DNA of 64,000 bases, taken from positions 320,545-384,544 of the forward strand of contig BPHJ01000001.1 of NCBI GenBank assembly GCA_026003475.1, written 5' to 3'. The stretch comes from Candidatus Kapaibacterium sp. (GTDB lineage Bacteria; Bacteroidota; Ignavibacteria; Kapaibacteriales; NICIL-2). Each line of letters opens with the position of its first letter. The stretch's first letter is position 1. Made by a program: the position numbers and the translations under genes. The notes under the pieces were generated by a model, which had not been told where the DNA came from, did not search any database, and saw nothing but the letters and a program-made list of their open reading frames with translations. Shown here in pieces: positions 52,859 to 63,358 of the stretch.

Positions 52859-53554
52859 TTGGTTATCCTGACAGCAGAGAACCTCCACAAGGCGTATTCG
52901 CTCCGCTCGACCAACGATACCGTTGTCTTACGCGGTGTTTCGCTCAACGTTGCACCGGGTGAGTACGTCGCTCTTGTGGGGCCATCGGGTGCGGGCAAAA
53001 GTACGTTGCTGCACATTCTCGGTGGACTCGACATGCCTGACCAAGGGGAAGTCTGTTACCAACTCGACGGACAGCAGCAGAGGCTTTCGCAGCTCGACGA
53101 AGCAGGACGCGTCTGGCTCCGATCGTATGGGATCGGCTTTGTGTTTCAGTTCCATCACCTGCTGTCAGAGTTCACAGCACTCGAAAATGTGATGATGCCA
53201 CTCTTGCTCCGTGGGGAGCGCCGAAGGGATGCTGAAGCGGCAGCATACGCAATGCTCGATGCTGTCGGCCTTGGGCATCGGACTGACCATGCACCAGCAG
53301 AACTCTCCGGCGGCGAGCAACAACGTGTAGCACTGGCACGCGCACTGGTGATTCGTCCACGGATTCTGTTAGCAGACGAACCGACGGGGAACCTCGACTC
53401 AGCCAATACTCAGCAGATGCTCGAACTGATTGTTGCTCTGCGAGCGGAATATGGGCTAACGGTGCTCATGGCAACCCATAGTCCCGAACTTGCGCGTCGT
53501 GCTGATCGTGTCATCGTGCTGCGCGATGGTCGGATTACCTCGGAGCAGCAATGA
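52859..53554 (+). CDS. lolD: LolD-like ABC transporter ATP-binding protein
   Basis: A 231-residue ATPase starting with TTG at 52859. Walker [12 protein letters not shown], signature [15 protein letters not shown], Walker [14 protein letters not shown] and the [12 protein letters not shown] region are those of the LolD/MacB-type family, which work with FtsX-fold permeases to release lipoproteins or act in cell division. No LolC/E gene is adjacent; the permease at the left end of the window is a plausible but distant partner. It overlaps the next gene by ATGA. Confidence 0.88.
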   Translation: MVILTAENLHKAYSLRSTNDTVVLRGVSLNVAPGEYVALVGPSGAGKSTLLHILGGLDMPDQGEVCYQLDGQQQRLSQLDEAGRVWLRSYGIGFVFQFHHLLSEFTALENVMMPLLLRGERRRDAEAAAYAMLDAVGLGHRTDHAPAELSGGEQQRVALARALVIRPRILLADEPTGNLDSANTQQMLELIVALRAEYGLTVLMATHSPELARRADRVIVLRDGRITSEQQ

Positions 53555-53895
53555 ACCCAATGCAGTTGCATCGCCTTGTGCTTGGATACGCTGCGGTGCT
53601 CTTGGTAGCGGGACTTGTCGTGTACGGGGTGGGCGAGCGTCATTCGCCGATAGCGTTACTTGGTGGTGTCGGGGGAAGTGTGATGGTTGCTGTCTTGAGC
53701 TTTCTTTGGCGTCGGCGTGTACTCTGGAGTCGGCCAGCGCTGACGACAGCAGTTGGGATTTTTGCGCTCTCGTTTTTGTGGCGGTCGGTCGAGGCATGGG
53801 TCCAGACCGAGATGCTGGCTGGAATCGTGCTCTCGGTGTTGGCAGTGCTTTCATTACCGTTGTTTGTTGTACTTCTTCGATGGTGGAACCGGTGA
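53551..53895 (+). CDS. Small membrane protein, TMEM14/UPF0136-like
   Basis: A 114-residue protein with three to four hydrophobic segments. [20 protein letters not shown] followed by a Gly-rich helix ([17 protein letters not shown]) resembles the small TMEM14 family, though this is a weak likeness. Its start is fixed by ATGA overlap with lolD and its stop overlaps the hslV start as GTGA. Function unknown; it may be only a passenger between lolD and hslVU, coupling their translation. Confidence 0.6.
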   Translation: MNPMQLHRLVLGYAAVLLVAGLVVYGVGERHSPIALLGGVGGSVMVAVLSFLWRRRVLWSRPALTTAVGIFALSFLWRSVEAWVQTEMLAGIVLSVLAVLSLPLFVVLLRWWNR

Positions 53896-54440
53896 AACAT
53901 CGTGCAACCGTTCCGTATGGGACCACAGTCGTTGCGGTCCTCCGCGATGGCAAGGCATGTGTTGGAAGCGACGGCCAGGTTTCGCTCGATACAACCATTC
54001 TCAAACGCACAGCACGGAAGGTGCGGCGGCTCTACAATGATACCGTCTTGGCTGGTTTCGCGGGTGCGACGGCTGATGCCTTCACGTTGCTGGAACGGTT
54101 CGAGGAGCAACTGGATGCTCACCGCGGCAACTTAGCCCGAAGTGCTGTCGAGCTTGCCAAAGCATGGCGGACCGATCGCTACCTTCGTCGGCTTGAAGCG
54201 ATGCTGGTTGCTGCCAGCAAGTCTGAACTTGTACTCATTAGCGGCAATGGGGATGTCATCGTTCCCGACGACAACATTGTCGCGATTGGTTCCGGTGGAA
54301 ATTATGCGCTTGCAGCAGCACGGGCATTGATTCGTCATACATCATTGGATGCACGCCGCATCGTCGAAGAATCGCTTCGGATCGCGGCGGAGATTTGCGT
54401 TTTTTCCAACGATCACTTTACCATCGAAGAACTCGGATGA
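53892..54440 (+). CDS. hslV: ATP-dependent protease HslV, catalytic subunit
   Basis: A 182-residue N-terminal-nucleophile protease. GTG at 53892 gives a GTGA overlap with the previous gene, matching the rule in this genome; ATG at 53880 is the alternative. The catalytic Thr is the first Thr of [20 protein letters not shown], at about residue 11, so a propeptide of roughly 10 residues must be removed, unlike E. coli where only Met goes. [16 protein letters not shown] is the later signature. It pairs with HslU, encoded directly downstream, in ATP-dependent protein degradation. Coupling with hslU is by ATGA. Confidence 0.93.
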   Translation: MKHRATVPYGTTVVAVLRDGKACVGSDGQVSLDTTILKRTARKVRRLYNDTVLAGFAGATADAFTLLERFEEQLDAHRGNLARSAVELAKAWRTDRYLRRLEAMLVAASKSELVLISGNGDVIVPDDNIVAIGSGGNYALAAARALIRHTSLDARRIVEESLRIAAEICVFSNDHFTIEELG

Positions 54441-55801
54441 GTATTCCCAACCCAACAGTTCTAACGCCACGCCAGATCGTTGCCGAGCTGGATAAGTACG
54501 TCATTGGTCAGCACGAGGCAAAGCGTGCACTTGCCATTGCATTGCGGAATCGCTGGCGCCGGCAGCATGTCCAGGGCACATTGCGTGACGAAATCATGCC
54601 GAACAACATCATTTTGATTGGCCCGACCGGCGTTGGGAAAACCGAACTGGCCCGACGACTGGCGCGGCTTGCCAGTGCGCCATTTATCAAGGTCGAAGCG
54701 ACCAAGTTCACCGAGGTTGGCTACGTCGGGCGCGACGTCGAGAGCATGATTCGCGATTTAGTCGAAATTGCTGTGGCACTGGTCCGCCAGGAAAAAACAG
54801 CAGAAAAGCGTCGGGATGCTGCCACCGCCGCTGAAGAGCGATTGCTCAGCATTCTTGTACCCACGCCACCGAGTGGTGTGTCGTTCGAAATGGGTTCACC
54901 AGCGGAGATGGAGCGCTACCACGAACGGCGTGCGGAGATGCGGCAACGTCTTCGCAGCGGTCAGCTCGATGAACAGCTCATCGAGATTGAGGTGAGCGCA
55001 TCGCAACTACCTATCATGCAGGTTATGGGTCCCATCGGGCTCGATGACCTTGGGATCAACCTTCAAGACATGCTCGGCCGCTTTATGCCGAAGACCACTA
55101 AACGGCGCAAGGTAACCGTTGCCCAAGCGCGCACACTCTTCGAGCAAGAAGAAGCCGAAAAGCTCATTGATATGGATGCCGTCGTTCGCGAAGCAGTCAC
55201 GCGCGCTGAAACAATGGGCATCGTCTTCATTGACGAAATTGACAAGATTGCCTCGCGCGGACAGTCGAGCGGTCCGGATGTCTCGCGTGAGGGCGTCCAG
55301 CGGGATTTACTCCCAATCGTCGAAGGCTCGACGGTCAACACCAAGTACGGCCCCGTGCGCACCGACCATGTGCTCTTCATCGCCTCGGGTGCCTTCCACG
55401 TGAGCAAACCGTCGGATTTGATCCCGGAGCTGCAGGGACGATTCCCCATACGCGTCGAACTGCATTCGCTTTCCGAGCAGGATTTTGTGCAGATCCTGAC
55501 CCTGCCGGAAAATGCGCTCATCAAGCAGTATCAAGCACTCCTTGCCAGCGATGGCATTGAGCTGGAGTTTACCGATGATGCGATCAACGAAATAGCTGCT
55601 ATTGCCGCACGAGTCAATGAGACAGTCTCGAACATTGGCGCACGCAGACTCCACACAATTTTGACGACACTGCTCGATTCGGTGCTCTTCGACGCTCCCG
55701 ACCAAATGCCTCAGCAACGGATAGTGGTGGATGCGTCGTATGTTCGCTCTCGACTGGAACACATCGTTCAGGATGTTGACATCAGCAAATACATGCTCTG
55801 A
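54437..55801 (+). CDS. hslU: ATP-dependent protease ATPase HslU
   Basis: A 454-residue AAA+ unfoldase; ATG at 54437 is set by ATGA overlap with hslV. Walker [16 protein letters not shown] near residue 60, the pore motif [11 protein letters not shown], a long I domain, and Walker [11 protein letters not shown]. The C-terminal tail (VDISKYML) inserts into HslV to activate it, and is present intact. It unfolds proteins and feeds them to HslV. The VWA gene follows with a TGATG overlap. Confidence 0.96.
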   Translation: MSIPNPTVLTPRQIVAELDKYVIGQHEAKRALAIALRNRWRRQHVQGTLRDEIMPNNIILIGPTGVGKTELARRLARLASAPFIKVEATKFTEVGYVGRDVESMIRDLVEIAVALVRQEKTAEKRRDAATAAEERLLSILVPTPPSGVSFEMGSPAEMERYHERRAEMRQRLRSGQLDEQLIEIEVSASQLPIMQVMGPIGLDDLGINLQDMLGRFMPKTTKRRKVTVAQARTLFEQEEAEKLIDMDAVVREAVTRAETMGIVFIDEIDKIASRGQSSGPDVSREGVQRDLLPIVEGSTVNTKYGPVRTDHVLFIASGAFHVSKPSDLIPELQGRFPIRVELHSLSEQDFVQILTLPENALIKQYQALLASDGIELEFTDDAINEIAAIAARVNETVSNIGARRLHTILTTLLDSVLFDAPDQMPQQRIVVDASYVRSRLEHIVQDVDISKYML

Positions 55802-56895
55802 TGTACCTGCTCCGCTACACAGCCTGGCATGCTGACGCCGAGACCGCCGAGGATGCTGTCCGGCGTCTGCTCCAGCTTTTCCGCATGGTGCTGCTCACGG
55901 TGGACATGGATGCCGAGGATGCACTGCGGCTCATCGAGCTGCTCGATGAGCAATACGGCGTGCTCGGACAGATGAGCATGGATGAGTATATCCGCTTGCT
56001 CCTTGCAGAAGGGCTCCTCCGGGAAGAAGAGGGCAAGCTGCGTCCGACACCAAAGACAGAACGTCTCATCCGCACCGATGCGCTCAACGAAATTTTCCGC
56101 ACGCTCAAGAAAGGAGAACTGGGCAATCACGAGGTTCCCCACAACGGCGGTGGCCACGAGCCACTCCCAGAAACACGCCCCTACGCTTTTGGCGATCCAA
56201 CAACGTTGATGGATCTAACCGAGACATTTCAGAATGTGCTGCTCCGCGATAGCACGCTGGAGCAATTCCCCCTGCGCGAGGAGGACATCAGCATCCACGA
56301 AACCGAGCACACCACCAGTTGCGCGACGGTGCTGGCAATCGACATCTCCCATTCGATGGTGCTCTACGGTGAAGATCGCATCACGCCGGCAAAACAAGTG
56401 GCGTTGGCCTTGACCGAACTCATCACAGCCAAGTATCCCAACGATACACTCGAGGTCATCGTATTCGGCGACGAAGCGCGACGGATTCCACCAGCTATGA
56501 TACCCTACATCACCGTCGGACCATTCCACACCAATACTCGCGATGCCTTGCGGCTGAGCCGACAACTGTTGCGTCGTTCCCAAAGCACCAACAAACAAGT
56601 GTTTTTGATCACCGACGGCAAACCATCGGCAATCTTCGACGATAGCGGACGGCTCTACAAAAATCCCTTCGGACTCGATCCACGCATTGTCAACAAAACG
56701 CTTGACGAAGCCGTTGCATGCCGCCGTGATGGTATCACAATTAGCACGTTTATGATTGCACGCGATCACTACTTGCGCAGCTTTGTCGAGGAGCTCACTT
56801 GTGCCAACCGCGGGAGGGCGTTCTACTGCGATCTTGAGCAACTGGGGAAAGTTCTCGTGGTTGACTACATCCGCAATCGTCGGATGTACCGATGA
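55801..56895 (+). CDS. VWA domain protein downstream of hslVU
   Basis: A 364-residue protein. The N-terminal ~170 residues are acidic and helical with no recognised domain. The VWA domain starts near ATVLAIDISHSMVLYG with an intact MIDAS (DxSxS), then VFLITDGKPSAIFDD, and IVNKTLDEAVACRRDGITISTF. No signal peptide or membrane helix, so it acts in the cytoplasm. Such proteins in some bacteria accompany MoxR-type or other AAA+ ATPases; here the only AAA+ neighbour is HslU, with which its start overlaps by one base. Function unknown; the pairing is suggestive only. Confidence 0.8.
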   Translation: MYLLRYTAWHADAETAEDAVRRLLQLFRMVLLTVDMDAEDALRLIELLDEQYGVLGQMSMDEYIRLLLAEGLLREEEGKLRPTPKTERLIRTDALNEIFRTLKKGELGNHEVPHNGGGHEPLPETRPYAFGDPTTLMDLTETFQNVLLRDSTLEQFPLREEDISIHETEHTTSCATVLAIDISHSMVLYGEDRITPAKQVALALTELITAKYPNDTLEVIVFGDEARRIPPAMIPYITVGPFHTNTRDALRLSRQLLRRSQSTNKQVFLITDGKPSAIFDDSGRLYKNPFGLDPRIVNKTLDEAVACRRDGITISTFMIARDHYLRSFVEELTCANRGRAFYCDLEQLGKVLVVDYIRNRRMYR

Positions 56896-56939
56896 AAATG
56901 CAGTATATTGGCAGTGTGTAGTTGCAATCAGCATGCGGT

Positions 56940-58724
56940 ATGACACCACTGGTTCGTGTTGAGCATTTGGTCACTGAGTTCCGCACCGAGGAACGCATCG
57001 TCCGTGCCGTTGACGATGTTTCGTTTGTCATTCCCAGGGGAAAAACTGTTGGGATTGTCGGGGAATCGGGATCAGGCAAATCGGTGACGGCGCTTTCGAT
57101 TATGCGGTTGATTCCATCTCCGCCGGGTCGGATTGTCGGTGGTTCGGTGATCTTCCGCGATCGCGATGGCACCGAACGTAACCTGCTCGAGCTGCCCGAA
57201 GAGCAGATGCGCCGTTATCGCGGCAATCGTATTGGGATGATCTTCCAAGAGCCGATGACCTCGCTCAATCCTGTGTTCCGGTGCGGCGACCAGGTGATGG
57301 AAGCGCTTCAGCTCCACTTGGGAATGAGCCGCCAGCAAGCCCGCGAACGGACGCTGCAACTGTTCCGCGAGGTACAGCTCCCCCGACCCGAAGTGCTCAT
57401 TGATCAATACCCACATCAACTCTCCGGCGGACAGAAGCAGCGCGTGATGATTGCAATGGCGATGGCGTGCAATCCGGACCTGCTCATTGCCGATGAACCA
57501 ACGACCGCGCTCGATGTCACCGTCCAGGCGACGATCCTCGATTTGCTCAAAACACTGCAACGGGCACATCATATGAGCGTGCTCTTTATCACGCACGACT
57601 TAGGTGTCGTTGCTGAAATCGCTGACTACGTGGTTGTTATGTACCGCGGTCACATCGTCGAACAGGGAACAGCGCTCGATATTTTCACCGACCCGAAACA
57701 TCCCTACACAAAAGGTTTGTTGGCATGCCGTCCACGGCTGGATGTCCGTATGCGCCAGTTGCCGACTGTCCATGATTTCATGGAGGAACAGCCCGATGGT
57801 ACGATCGTCGAGCGTGCTGCTGACAGCCTCCGGCACATTATCGCTGCCCGTGCTGAAACACCCCAGGAACGCCAAGACCGCAAAGCGAAGATTGAGCAGA
57901 GCGACGTTGTTCTTCGCGTGGAGGACTTGAAGGTGCACTTTCCTGTTCGGACCGGTGTCTTCACGCGCGTATCGAGTTGGGTGAAGGCTGTTGATGGTGT
58001 CAGTTTCGAGGTTCGCCGTGGCGAAACGCTTGGACTTGTCGGTGAATCCGGCTGCGGGAAAACGACAACAGGCCGCGCCATTCTACGCTTGATCGAGCCT
58101 ACCGGTGGGCGTGTCGTCTTCGAGGGAAAGGATGTTGGCGCGCTACCGCGATCGGAGCTGAAAGTGCTGCGACGCCATATGCAAATCATTTTCCAGGACC
58201 CCTATTCATCGCTGAACCCACGCTTGACCATTGGCAATGCCATCATGGAAGTTCTCAAGGTCCACAATCGTTTTTCCAGTGATGCCGAGCGACGTGACTA
58301 CATCGAAGAGTTGCTCATCAAGGTTGGGCTGGAACCGCGGCATTATACGAACTACCCGCATGAGTTCAGTGGCGGTCAACGGCAGCGTGTCTGCATTGCG
58401 CGGGCATTGGCACTGGAGCCGACGCTGCTGATCTGCGATGAATCCGTCTCGGCACTCGATGTGAGCATCCAGGCACAGGTACTCAACCTTCTGGTCCGGC
58501 TCCGCGAGGAATTAGGGCTTACCTACATTTTCATCTCGCACGATTTGAGCGTTGTCAAATTCATCAGCGATCGCATTGCGGTCATGCAAGCTGGTCGTAT
58601 TGTCGAGCTCCAGGATGCCGATGAACTCTACCGCAACCCGCAGCAGGAGTACACGCGCCATCTTATCAGTGCCATTCCTGCTCCCAGCATCGAGGCAATT
58701 CGCCACCGGCTCCAAGCAGCATAA
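56940..58724 (+). CDS. Fused double ATP-binding subunit of a peptide/opine-type ABC transporter (OppDF-like)
   Basis: A 594-residue protein with two ABC cassettes. First: [39 protein letters not shown]. Second: [41 protein letters not shown] (Ser replacing the more usual Thr in the Walker B extension). The order and the HPYTKGLLA and [11 protein letters not shown] segments fit OppD and OppF fused. Such ATPases drive uptake of peptides, nickel or opines. No permease or binding-protein gene is next to it, so its membrane partners are elsewhere. The start ATG at 56940 is preferred over a TTG at 56922. Confidence 0.92.
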   Translation: MTPLVRVEHLVTEFRTEERIVRAVDDVSFVIPRGKTVGIVGESGSGKSVTALSIMRLIPSPPGRIVGGSVIFRDRDGTERNLLELPEEQMRRYRGNRIGMIFQEPMTSLNPVFRCGDQVMEALQLHLGMSRQQARERTLQLFREVQLPRPEVLIDQYPHQLSGGQKQRVMIAMAMACNPDLLIADEPTTALDVTVQATILDLLKTLQRAHHMSVLFITHDLGVVAEIADYVVVMYRGHIVEQGTALDIFTDPKHPYTKGLLACRPRLDVRMRQLPTVHDFMEEQPDGTIVERAADSLRHIIAARAETPQERQDRKAKIEQSDVVLRVEDLKVHFPVRTGVFTRVSSWVKAVDGVSFEVRRGETLGLVGESGCGKTTTGRAILRLIEPTGGRVVFEGKDVGALPRSELKVLRRHMQIIFQDPYSSLNPRLTIGNAIMEVLKVHNRFSSDAERRDYIEELLIKVGLEPRHYTNYPHEFSGGQRQRVCIARALALEPTLLICDESVSALDVSIQAQVLNLLVRLREELGLTYIFISHDLSVVKFISDRIAVMQAGRIVELQDADELYRNPQQEYTRHLISAIPAPSIEAIRHRLQAA

Positions 58725-58727
58725 GCA

Positions 58728-59519
58728 ATGATCAGTATCGAAAACGTCCACAAAGCATTCGGCCCCAAACCGGTGCTCCGGGGGGTGAGCCTTTCCATCC
58801 CCAACGGACAAACCATGTGCGTCGTCGGTAAATCGGGCTGCGGCAAAAGCGTTCTGCTCAAAATCATCGTCGGGCTTCTCCGGCCCGACAGCGGAACGGT
58901 GCGCATTGATGGTGTCTCCATCGGAGACTTACCACGCTCACAGCTCTATGCGATACGACGACGGATTGGGTACGTGTTCCAGGGCGCTGCGCTGTTTGAT
59001 TCTCTGACGGTGTGGGAAAATATCGCCGTCAGTCTCTACGAACATGGCCAGCGGAGCTTCGACATCCTCGATAGTGAAGTGCGTCGCGTGCTGGAAGCAG
59101 TCGGATTAGTTCCTTCGCCAGCCGAGGTCGGCACGGCGGCCTACGAGCGAGAGTACACGTTACTCTGCGCGAAAAAACCATCCGATCTATCGGGCGGTAT
59201 GCGCAAGCGGGTTGGTGTCGCACGAGCATTGGTCGGCAGCCCGGAGTACATTTTCTACGACGAGCCAACGACCGGACTCGACCCGGTGACCTCGGAGCAG
59301 ATAGACCACCTTATCAGCGATCTCCAACGGAGACTCCATGTCACCAGTGTTGTTATCACGCATGATATGTTCTCGGTGTTCACTGTTGCCGACCGCGTTG
59401 CCATGATCCATGATGGCGTGGTGTGGTTCGAGGGAAACGTCGAGGAGTTTCGAGCCTCACCAGATCCGATCGTACAGGAGTTTCTCGAGCGCTTTGTTGC
59501 ACCCTACCAGCAAGCATAG
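58728..59519 (+). CDS. mlaF: MlaF-type ABC transporter ATP-binding protein
   Basis: A 263-residue ATPase starting 3 bp after the fused OppDF gene. Walker A GKSGCGKSVLLKIIVG, signature LSGGMRKRVGVARAL (with the MRKRV form typical of MlaF/YrbF), Walker B FYDEPTTGLDPVTS. It would supply energy to a phospholipid-transport system keeping the outer membrane asymmetric. MlaE/D genes are not in the window. Its stop is 1 bp before the adenosyltransferase start. Confidence 0.85.
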   Translation: MISIENVHKAFGPKPVLRGVSLSIPNGQTMCVVGKSGCGKSVLLKIIVGLLRPDSGTVRIDGVSIGDLPRSQLYAIRRRIGYVFQGAALFDSLTVWENIAVSLYEHGQRSFDILDSEVRRVLEAVGLVPSPAEVGTAAYEREYTLLCAKKPSDLSGGMRKRVGVARALVGSPEYIFYDEPTTGLDPVTSEQIDHLISDLQRRLHVTSVVITHDMFSVFTVADRVAMIHDGVVWFEGNVEEFRASPDPIVQEFLERFVAPYQQA

Positions 59520-59520
59520 C

Positions 59521-60081
59521 ATGGCGCAGCGAATCTACACCAAAACCGGTGATCGCGGCACAACAGCGCTCTTTGGAGGGCAGCGCGTTCCTAAGCACCA
59601 CGTCCGTGTGGAAGCATACGGCACCGTTGACGAGCTCAATAGCGCGCTTGGTATTGCAATTGCCCACGAACAACTGCCACCGACGCTCCGCAGCGTGCTC
59701 ATCGAACTCAGCCACCGTTTGTTCACGCTGGGCAGTGACCTTGCCACGCCATTGGAACCCTCGCCACGCGTGACAGTGCCTCGCATTGACACAGCCGATA
59801 TCGAGTGGCTCGAGCACTGGATAGATCAGTGGGAAGAACAGCTCCCGCCATTGAAAAACTTTATCCTTCCGACCGGTAACATGCCGAGTGCATTGCTCCA
59901 TTATGCGCGAACGGTGTGTCGCCGTGCCGAGCGCATTGCGACGGTCCTTGCCGAACAGGATCACGTTGGCCCAGCGATTATCCCGTTCTTGAATCGCTGT
60001 TCTGACTTCCTGTTCGTTGCCGCACGTGTTGCCAATGCAGCGTGCGGGGTTCCCGACGTGCCGTGGTCACCACAGCACTGA
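59521..60081 (+). CDS. Cob(I)alamin adenosyltransferase, PduO type
   Basis: A 186-residue helical-bundle adenosyltransferase; ATG at 59521. RIYTKTGDRGTTALFGG is the N-terminal ATP-binding motif, and RCSDFLFVAARVAN the C-terminal one (R/D pair that binds ATP and cobalamin). It makes adenosylcobalamin, used for example by methylmalonyl-CoA mutase or ribonucleotide reductase. No cobalamin gene adjoins. It ends 5 bp before the stop of the convergent regulator gene. Confidence 0.93.
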   Translation: MAQRIYTKTGDRGTTALFGGQRVPKHHVRVEAYGTVDELNSALGIAIAHEQLPPTLRSVLIELSHRLFTLGSDLATPLEPSPRVTVPRIDTADIEWLEHWIDQWEEQLPPLKNFILPTGNMPSALLHYARTVCRRAERIATVLAEQDHVGPAIIPFLNRCSDFLFVAARVANAACGVPDVPWSPQH

Positions 60082-60086
60082 GAGAG

Positions 60087-61460
60087 CTACGAGCGGAACT
60101 GGCTGGGGGTGATTCCATGCTTGCGCATGATGTTGTAGAGCGTCTCGCGGCTGATGCCGAGCAGAGCTGCTGCTTTAGTCACGTTCCCTCTCGTTTGGGT
60201 GAGAGCATTGGAGATTGAGTCTTTTTCGGCGGCAGTTTTGGCATCTTCAAGTAAGGAGGCGCTTACCACTGCCCCATTGCGGGCGTTGCCATGTTTGCGT
60301 TGGGTTGCTTCGATGAGGTCGGCATCGGTGATGAGTTCACGGTCAGCGGCAGTGGCAAACCCTGCCCGCACCGCACTGAGAAGTTCGCGCACATTCCCAT
60401 GCCATGGCTGGGACCGCAGGTACTCCAGCGCTGCTGGGGTGAAGGCTTTCGGGTTTTGGAGTCCGCGGTTGTGTTCCTGCAGCGCATGCTGTGCGATAAG
60501 TTCGATATCCTCGCGTCGCTCGCGGAGCGGAGGGAGCGTGATTTCAACCTCGCGCAAGCGGTAGTAAAGCTGCTCACGGAAGGTTCCATTCCGAATAGCG
60601 GTTGTCAGGTCGCGGTCCGTGGCGGCAAGAAAGCGAATGTCCACTGTTTCTTCATCGGTCGAGCCGACTCGATGGAAGCGCTTTTCTTCGATGGGGACCA
60701 ACAAAATAGTTTGCAGCTCTGGCGATAGGTCGCCGATTTCGTCCAGAAACAGCGTGCCCCGATTTGCAGCATGGAAGAAACCTCGGCGATCTTGGTGCGC
60801 GCCGGTAAATGCACCTCGCACATGCCCGAACATTTCGCTTTGGAACAGCTCTGGCCGGATACTGGGAATATTCACAGCAATAAAGGGATGCTTGCTGCGG
60901 TTGCTGGCGGCATGGATCGCTTGCGCCACCAGACGCTTGCCTGTTCCTGTCTCTCCTGTGATCATGACGTTGATCGTATAGCGTGCGATGCTCAGGATTT
61001 TTCTGGCGACCTCGATCATGACCTTGCTCTGTGCAATGATGCCATTGCTGGCAAGGAAGTCGAGCAGCTCTTGTGCTTCTTGGGTTGGACGTTTGGTTGC
61101 TGCTGCTTGGACAACCTCGACGAGTCGTTCGGTGGTGATGGTGGCTTTGTCAATGAAATTTTCTGCCCCGAGCTTAGTGGCGCGGACTGCCATTTCGAGC
61201 GTACCGTGTCCGCTAATCATGATGACCGGCACCAGAGGATAGTGCTTCCGTGCATAGGCAAGAACATCCATGCCGGTTTGCTGCTCACCGTTGAATTCAA
61301 TGTCGAGCAAGATCAAGTCGAGCGCTTCGGCATAGCGATCGAGAGTGCCAAGCGCATCTGCCGTCGAATGCGCCAGCAGCGCATCCCACTGCATGCGGGC
61401 AAAGCTTTCCTGGAGTGTGTAGCAGTACTCGACGTGGTCGTCAGCGATCAGGACTTTCAT
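60087..61460 (-). CDS. Sigma-54-dependent response regulator, NtrC family
   Basis: A 457-residue activator. Receiver domain with phospho-acceptor Asp53 (LILLDIEFNG). AAA+ domain with Walker A GETGTGKRLVA (169-179), GAFTGA (216-221) that touches sigma-54, and Walker B FLDEIGD. C-terminal Fis-type helix-turn-helix (TKAAALLGISRETLYN). It should drive genes transcribed by sigma-54 RNA polymerase under control of a sensor kinase, which is not encoded nearby. Start ATG 61460 overlaps the preceding lipoprotein gene by 20 bp. Its targets are not known and I did not find a convincing -24/-12 promoter. Confidence 0.94.
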   Translation of the reverse strand: MKVLIADDHVEYCYTLQESFARMQWDALLAHSTADALGTLDRYAEALDLILLDIEFNGEQQTGMDVLAYARKHYPLVPVIMISGHGTLEMAVRATKLGAENFIDKATITTERLVEVVQAAATKRPTQEAQELLDFLASNGIIAQSKVMIEVARKILSIARYTINVMITGETGTGKRLVAQAIHAASNRSKHPFIAVNIPSIRPELFQSEMFGHVRGAFTGAHQDRRGFFHAANRGTLFLDEIGDLSPELQTILLVPIEEKRFHRVGSTDEETVDIRFLAATDRDLTTAIRNGTFREQLYYRLREVEITLPPLRERREDIELIAQHALQEHNRGLQNPKAFTPAALEYLRSQPWHGNVRELLSAVRAGFATAADRELITDADLIEATQRKHGNARNGAVVSASLLEDAKTAAEKDSISNALTQTRGNVTKAAALLGISRETLYNIMRKHGITPSQFRS

Positions 61461-61902
61461 CGGAACCGATCAAGTGGTTCAACCACCGAAAAATAGCACG
61501 GAAATGCCGACTTCCGTATGTCTGATAGCGCGCGTCCCAGACTGCCCGCATTGTCGCTGTCGCGGTGGCGTATTCGACGTAGTGGGAGAGCGGGCCAATC
61601 ACCACATACGTTTGGTTCTGCAGGAATGCATCTCGCAGTGAGGTTGCTACGCTGCAGCGGACGGTGCTTTCGATGGAGACGGGAAGTGTATCAAGCGTGG
61701 AGATCGTGGCAGACTGAGTGCTCTGGCGATAGCGAACGACCGTTCCATTCGGCTCGAGTTGGTAGCCGTCGAGAACACCGAGCGAATCGTTCCAGGTGCC
61801 CCAGCGAATGCGAAGATCAGCCGGAAGAGTGCACGGCAGCGATTCCGTGCTGCGGCAGGCACCAATCAGGAGGAGTGCAATGCTAAGCAGACGACGGTAC
61901 AC
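61441..61902 (-). CDS. Putative lipoprotein
   Basis: About 153 residues. GTG at 61902 yields MYRRLLSIALLLIGAC, a clear lipoprotein signal with a lipobox ending at Cys16. The rest has no recognised domain; an aromatic C-terminus (TYGSRHFRAIFRWLNHLI) is notable. The frame is open further upstream inside gltX, but the lipobox fixes the start at GTG. It overlaps gltX by 20 bp and the regulator by 20 bp, so all three likely share one transcript. Confidence 0.7.
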   Translation of the reverse strand: MYRRLLSIALLLIGACRSTESLPCTLPADLRIRWGTWNDSLGVLDGYQLEPNGTVVRYRQSTQSATISTLDTLPVSIESTVRCSVATSLRDAFLQNQTYVVIGPLSHYVEYATATATMRAVWDARYQTYGSRHFRAIFRWLNHLIGSDESPDR

Positions 61903-63358
61903 GTCCGGCGACCCAGTGACAGAACATCTCGATACGGCGAAGCGTTTCCTCTTTGCCCAGCAGAGCAATGGTATCCATCATGCCTGCACCAACGCTTACA
62001 CCGGTGATGACAAGCCGGAGGAGTGTTCCTATTCGGCGAAAGGGTAAGGAATGCTCACGGGCAAATGCCGACAGCCGCTCTTGCAGCGCAGCGGCAGTGA
62101 ATGGTTCGGTTTGCTCGATGAGCGCGCTCAACGCATCGAGGAGGGTGTGGCTATCGTTGGTCCAAACACTGTTGAAAAACGACTCGTCATAGTCGGGTGC
62201 TGTGAACATGTAGCGCGCAAAGTCAACCAATTCAGGCAAGCGGTGGATGCGCTCGTGGAGGAGCGTGATCACTTGGCCAATGTAGATATCGGGTGCGGAC
62301 CATCCCCGCTCGGCAAGCAGTGGGCGAAGCTGGGCAATCAACCGTGGCAGATCGCTCTGGACAAAGCGCTTGAGGTATTGTGCGTTCATCCATTCGAGCT
62401 TCGATAGGTCGAAGACCGCGCCTGCTTTATTGACGCGCTCGAGCGTAAATGCTTCGACGAGTTCTTCGAGGGTGTACAGCTCCCGATCCGCGGACGGATT
62501 CCACCCCAGGAGAGCAATGAAATTCACGATTGCTTCGGGGAAGTAGCCCTTGGCGATGTAGTCGCGGACAGCAACGTCGCCATGACGCTTGCTAAGCTTC
62601 GATCGGTCCGGGTTGAGCAGGAGCGGCAGATGGGCAAACGCGGGTGGTTCCCAACCGAAAGCTTCGTAGAGCAACAAATGCTTCGGCGTCGAGGGCAGCC
62701 ACTCCTCGCCACGGATGACATGTGTGATGCCCATCAGATGGTCGTCCACAACATTTGCCAAATGGTAGGTGGGGAAGCCATCGCTTTTGAGCAGGATTTG
62801 GTCGTCAACATCCTTGCAGGGAACAACGATCGTACCACGAATGATGTCGGTGAACTTGACCTCGCCATGGAGGGGCACCTTCAAGCGAATGGTTGCGGGT
62901 TCGCCGGCTGCAAGAAGTCGGCGTGTTTCTTCCTGTCCGAGCGTGTATTGGTTGCGCATCGAGCTGCGATCATAGTGAGGAGCGATGCCGGCAGCTTGCT
63001 GCCGCTGTCGCATGCGGTCGAGTTCTTCGGGTGTGTCGAAGGCATAGTAGGCTGTACCGCGCTCGAGCAGCAGTTGAGCATGCTGGCGATACAGCTCGGT
63101 ACGCTCACTCTGAACGTAGGGACCGGCCGGACCGCCATGGACGGGTGACTCGTCGGGTTCGATGCCAGCCCAACGAAGCGAATCGAGGATGTCCTCGACC
63201 GAGCCAGGGACATATCGTGTGCGGTCGGTATCCTCGATGCGGAGAATGAACCGCCCGCCGTGGTGTCGTGCAAACAGGTAGTTGTAGAGCGCCGTCCGCA
63301 AACCGCCAATGTGGAGGTAGCCTGTCGGGGACGGCGCAAACCGAACGCGGACACTCAT
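61883..63358 (-). CDS. gltX: Glutamyl-tRNA synthetase
   Basis: A 491-residue class I synthetase; ATG at 63358 gives MSVRVRFAPSPTGYLHIGG with the HIGH-type motif (HIGG), and SKLSKRHGDVAV is the KMSKS-type motif. It charges tRNA-Glu (and possibly tRNA-Gln, to be amidated). ATGA overlap with queD fixes the start. It lies between queuosine genes and the lipoprotein. Confidence 0.95.
   Translation of the reverse strand: MSVRVRFAPSPTGYLHIGGLRTALYNYLFARHHGGRFILRIEDTDRTRYVPGSVEDILDSLRWAGIEPDESPVHGGPAGPYVQSERTELYRQHAQLLLERGTAYYAFDTPEELDRMRQRQQAAGIAPHYDRSSMRNQYTLGQEETRRLLAAGEPATIRLKVPLHGEVKFTDIIRGTIVVPCKDVDDQILLKSDGFPTYHLANVVDDHLMGITHVIRGEEWLPSTPKHLLLYEAFGWEPPAFAHLPLLLNPDRSKLSKRHGDVAVRDYIAKGYFPEAIVNFIALLGWNPSADRELYTLEELVEAFTLERVNKAGAVFDLSKLEWMNAQYLKRFVQSDLPRLIAQLRPLLAERGWSAPDIYIGQVITLLHERIHRLPELVDFARYMFTAPDYDESFFNSVWTNDSHTLLDALSALIEQTEPFTAAALQERLSAFAREHSLPFRRIGTLLRLVITGVSVGAGMMDTIALLGKEETLRRIEMFCHWVAGRVPSSA

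Noticed and set aside
60087-61460. Sigma-54 -24/-12 promoters controlled by the NtrC-type regulator
   Set aside because: A few TGGCAC strings occur, but none noted has TTGC at the required spacing in an upstream region.
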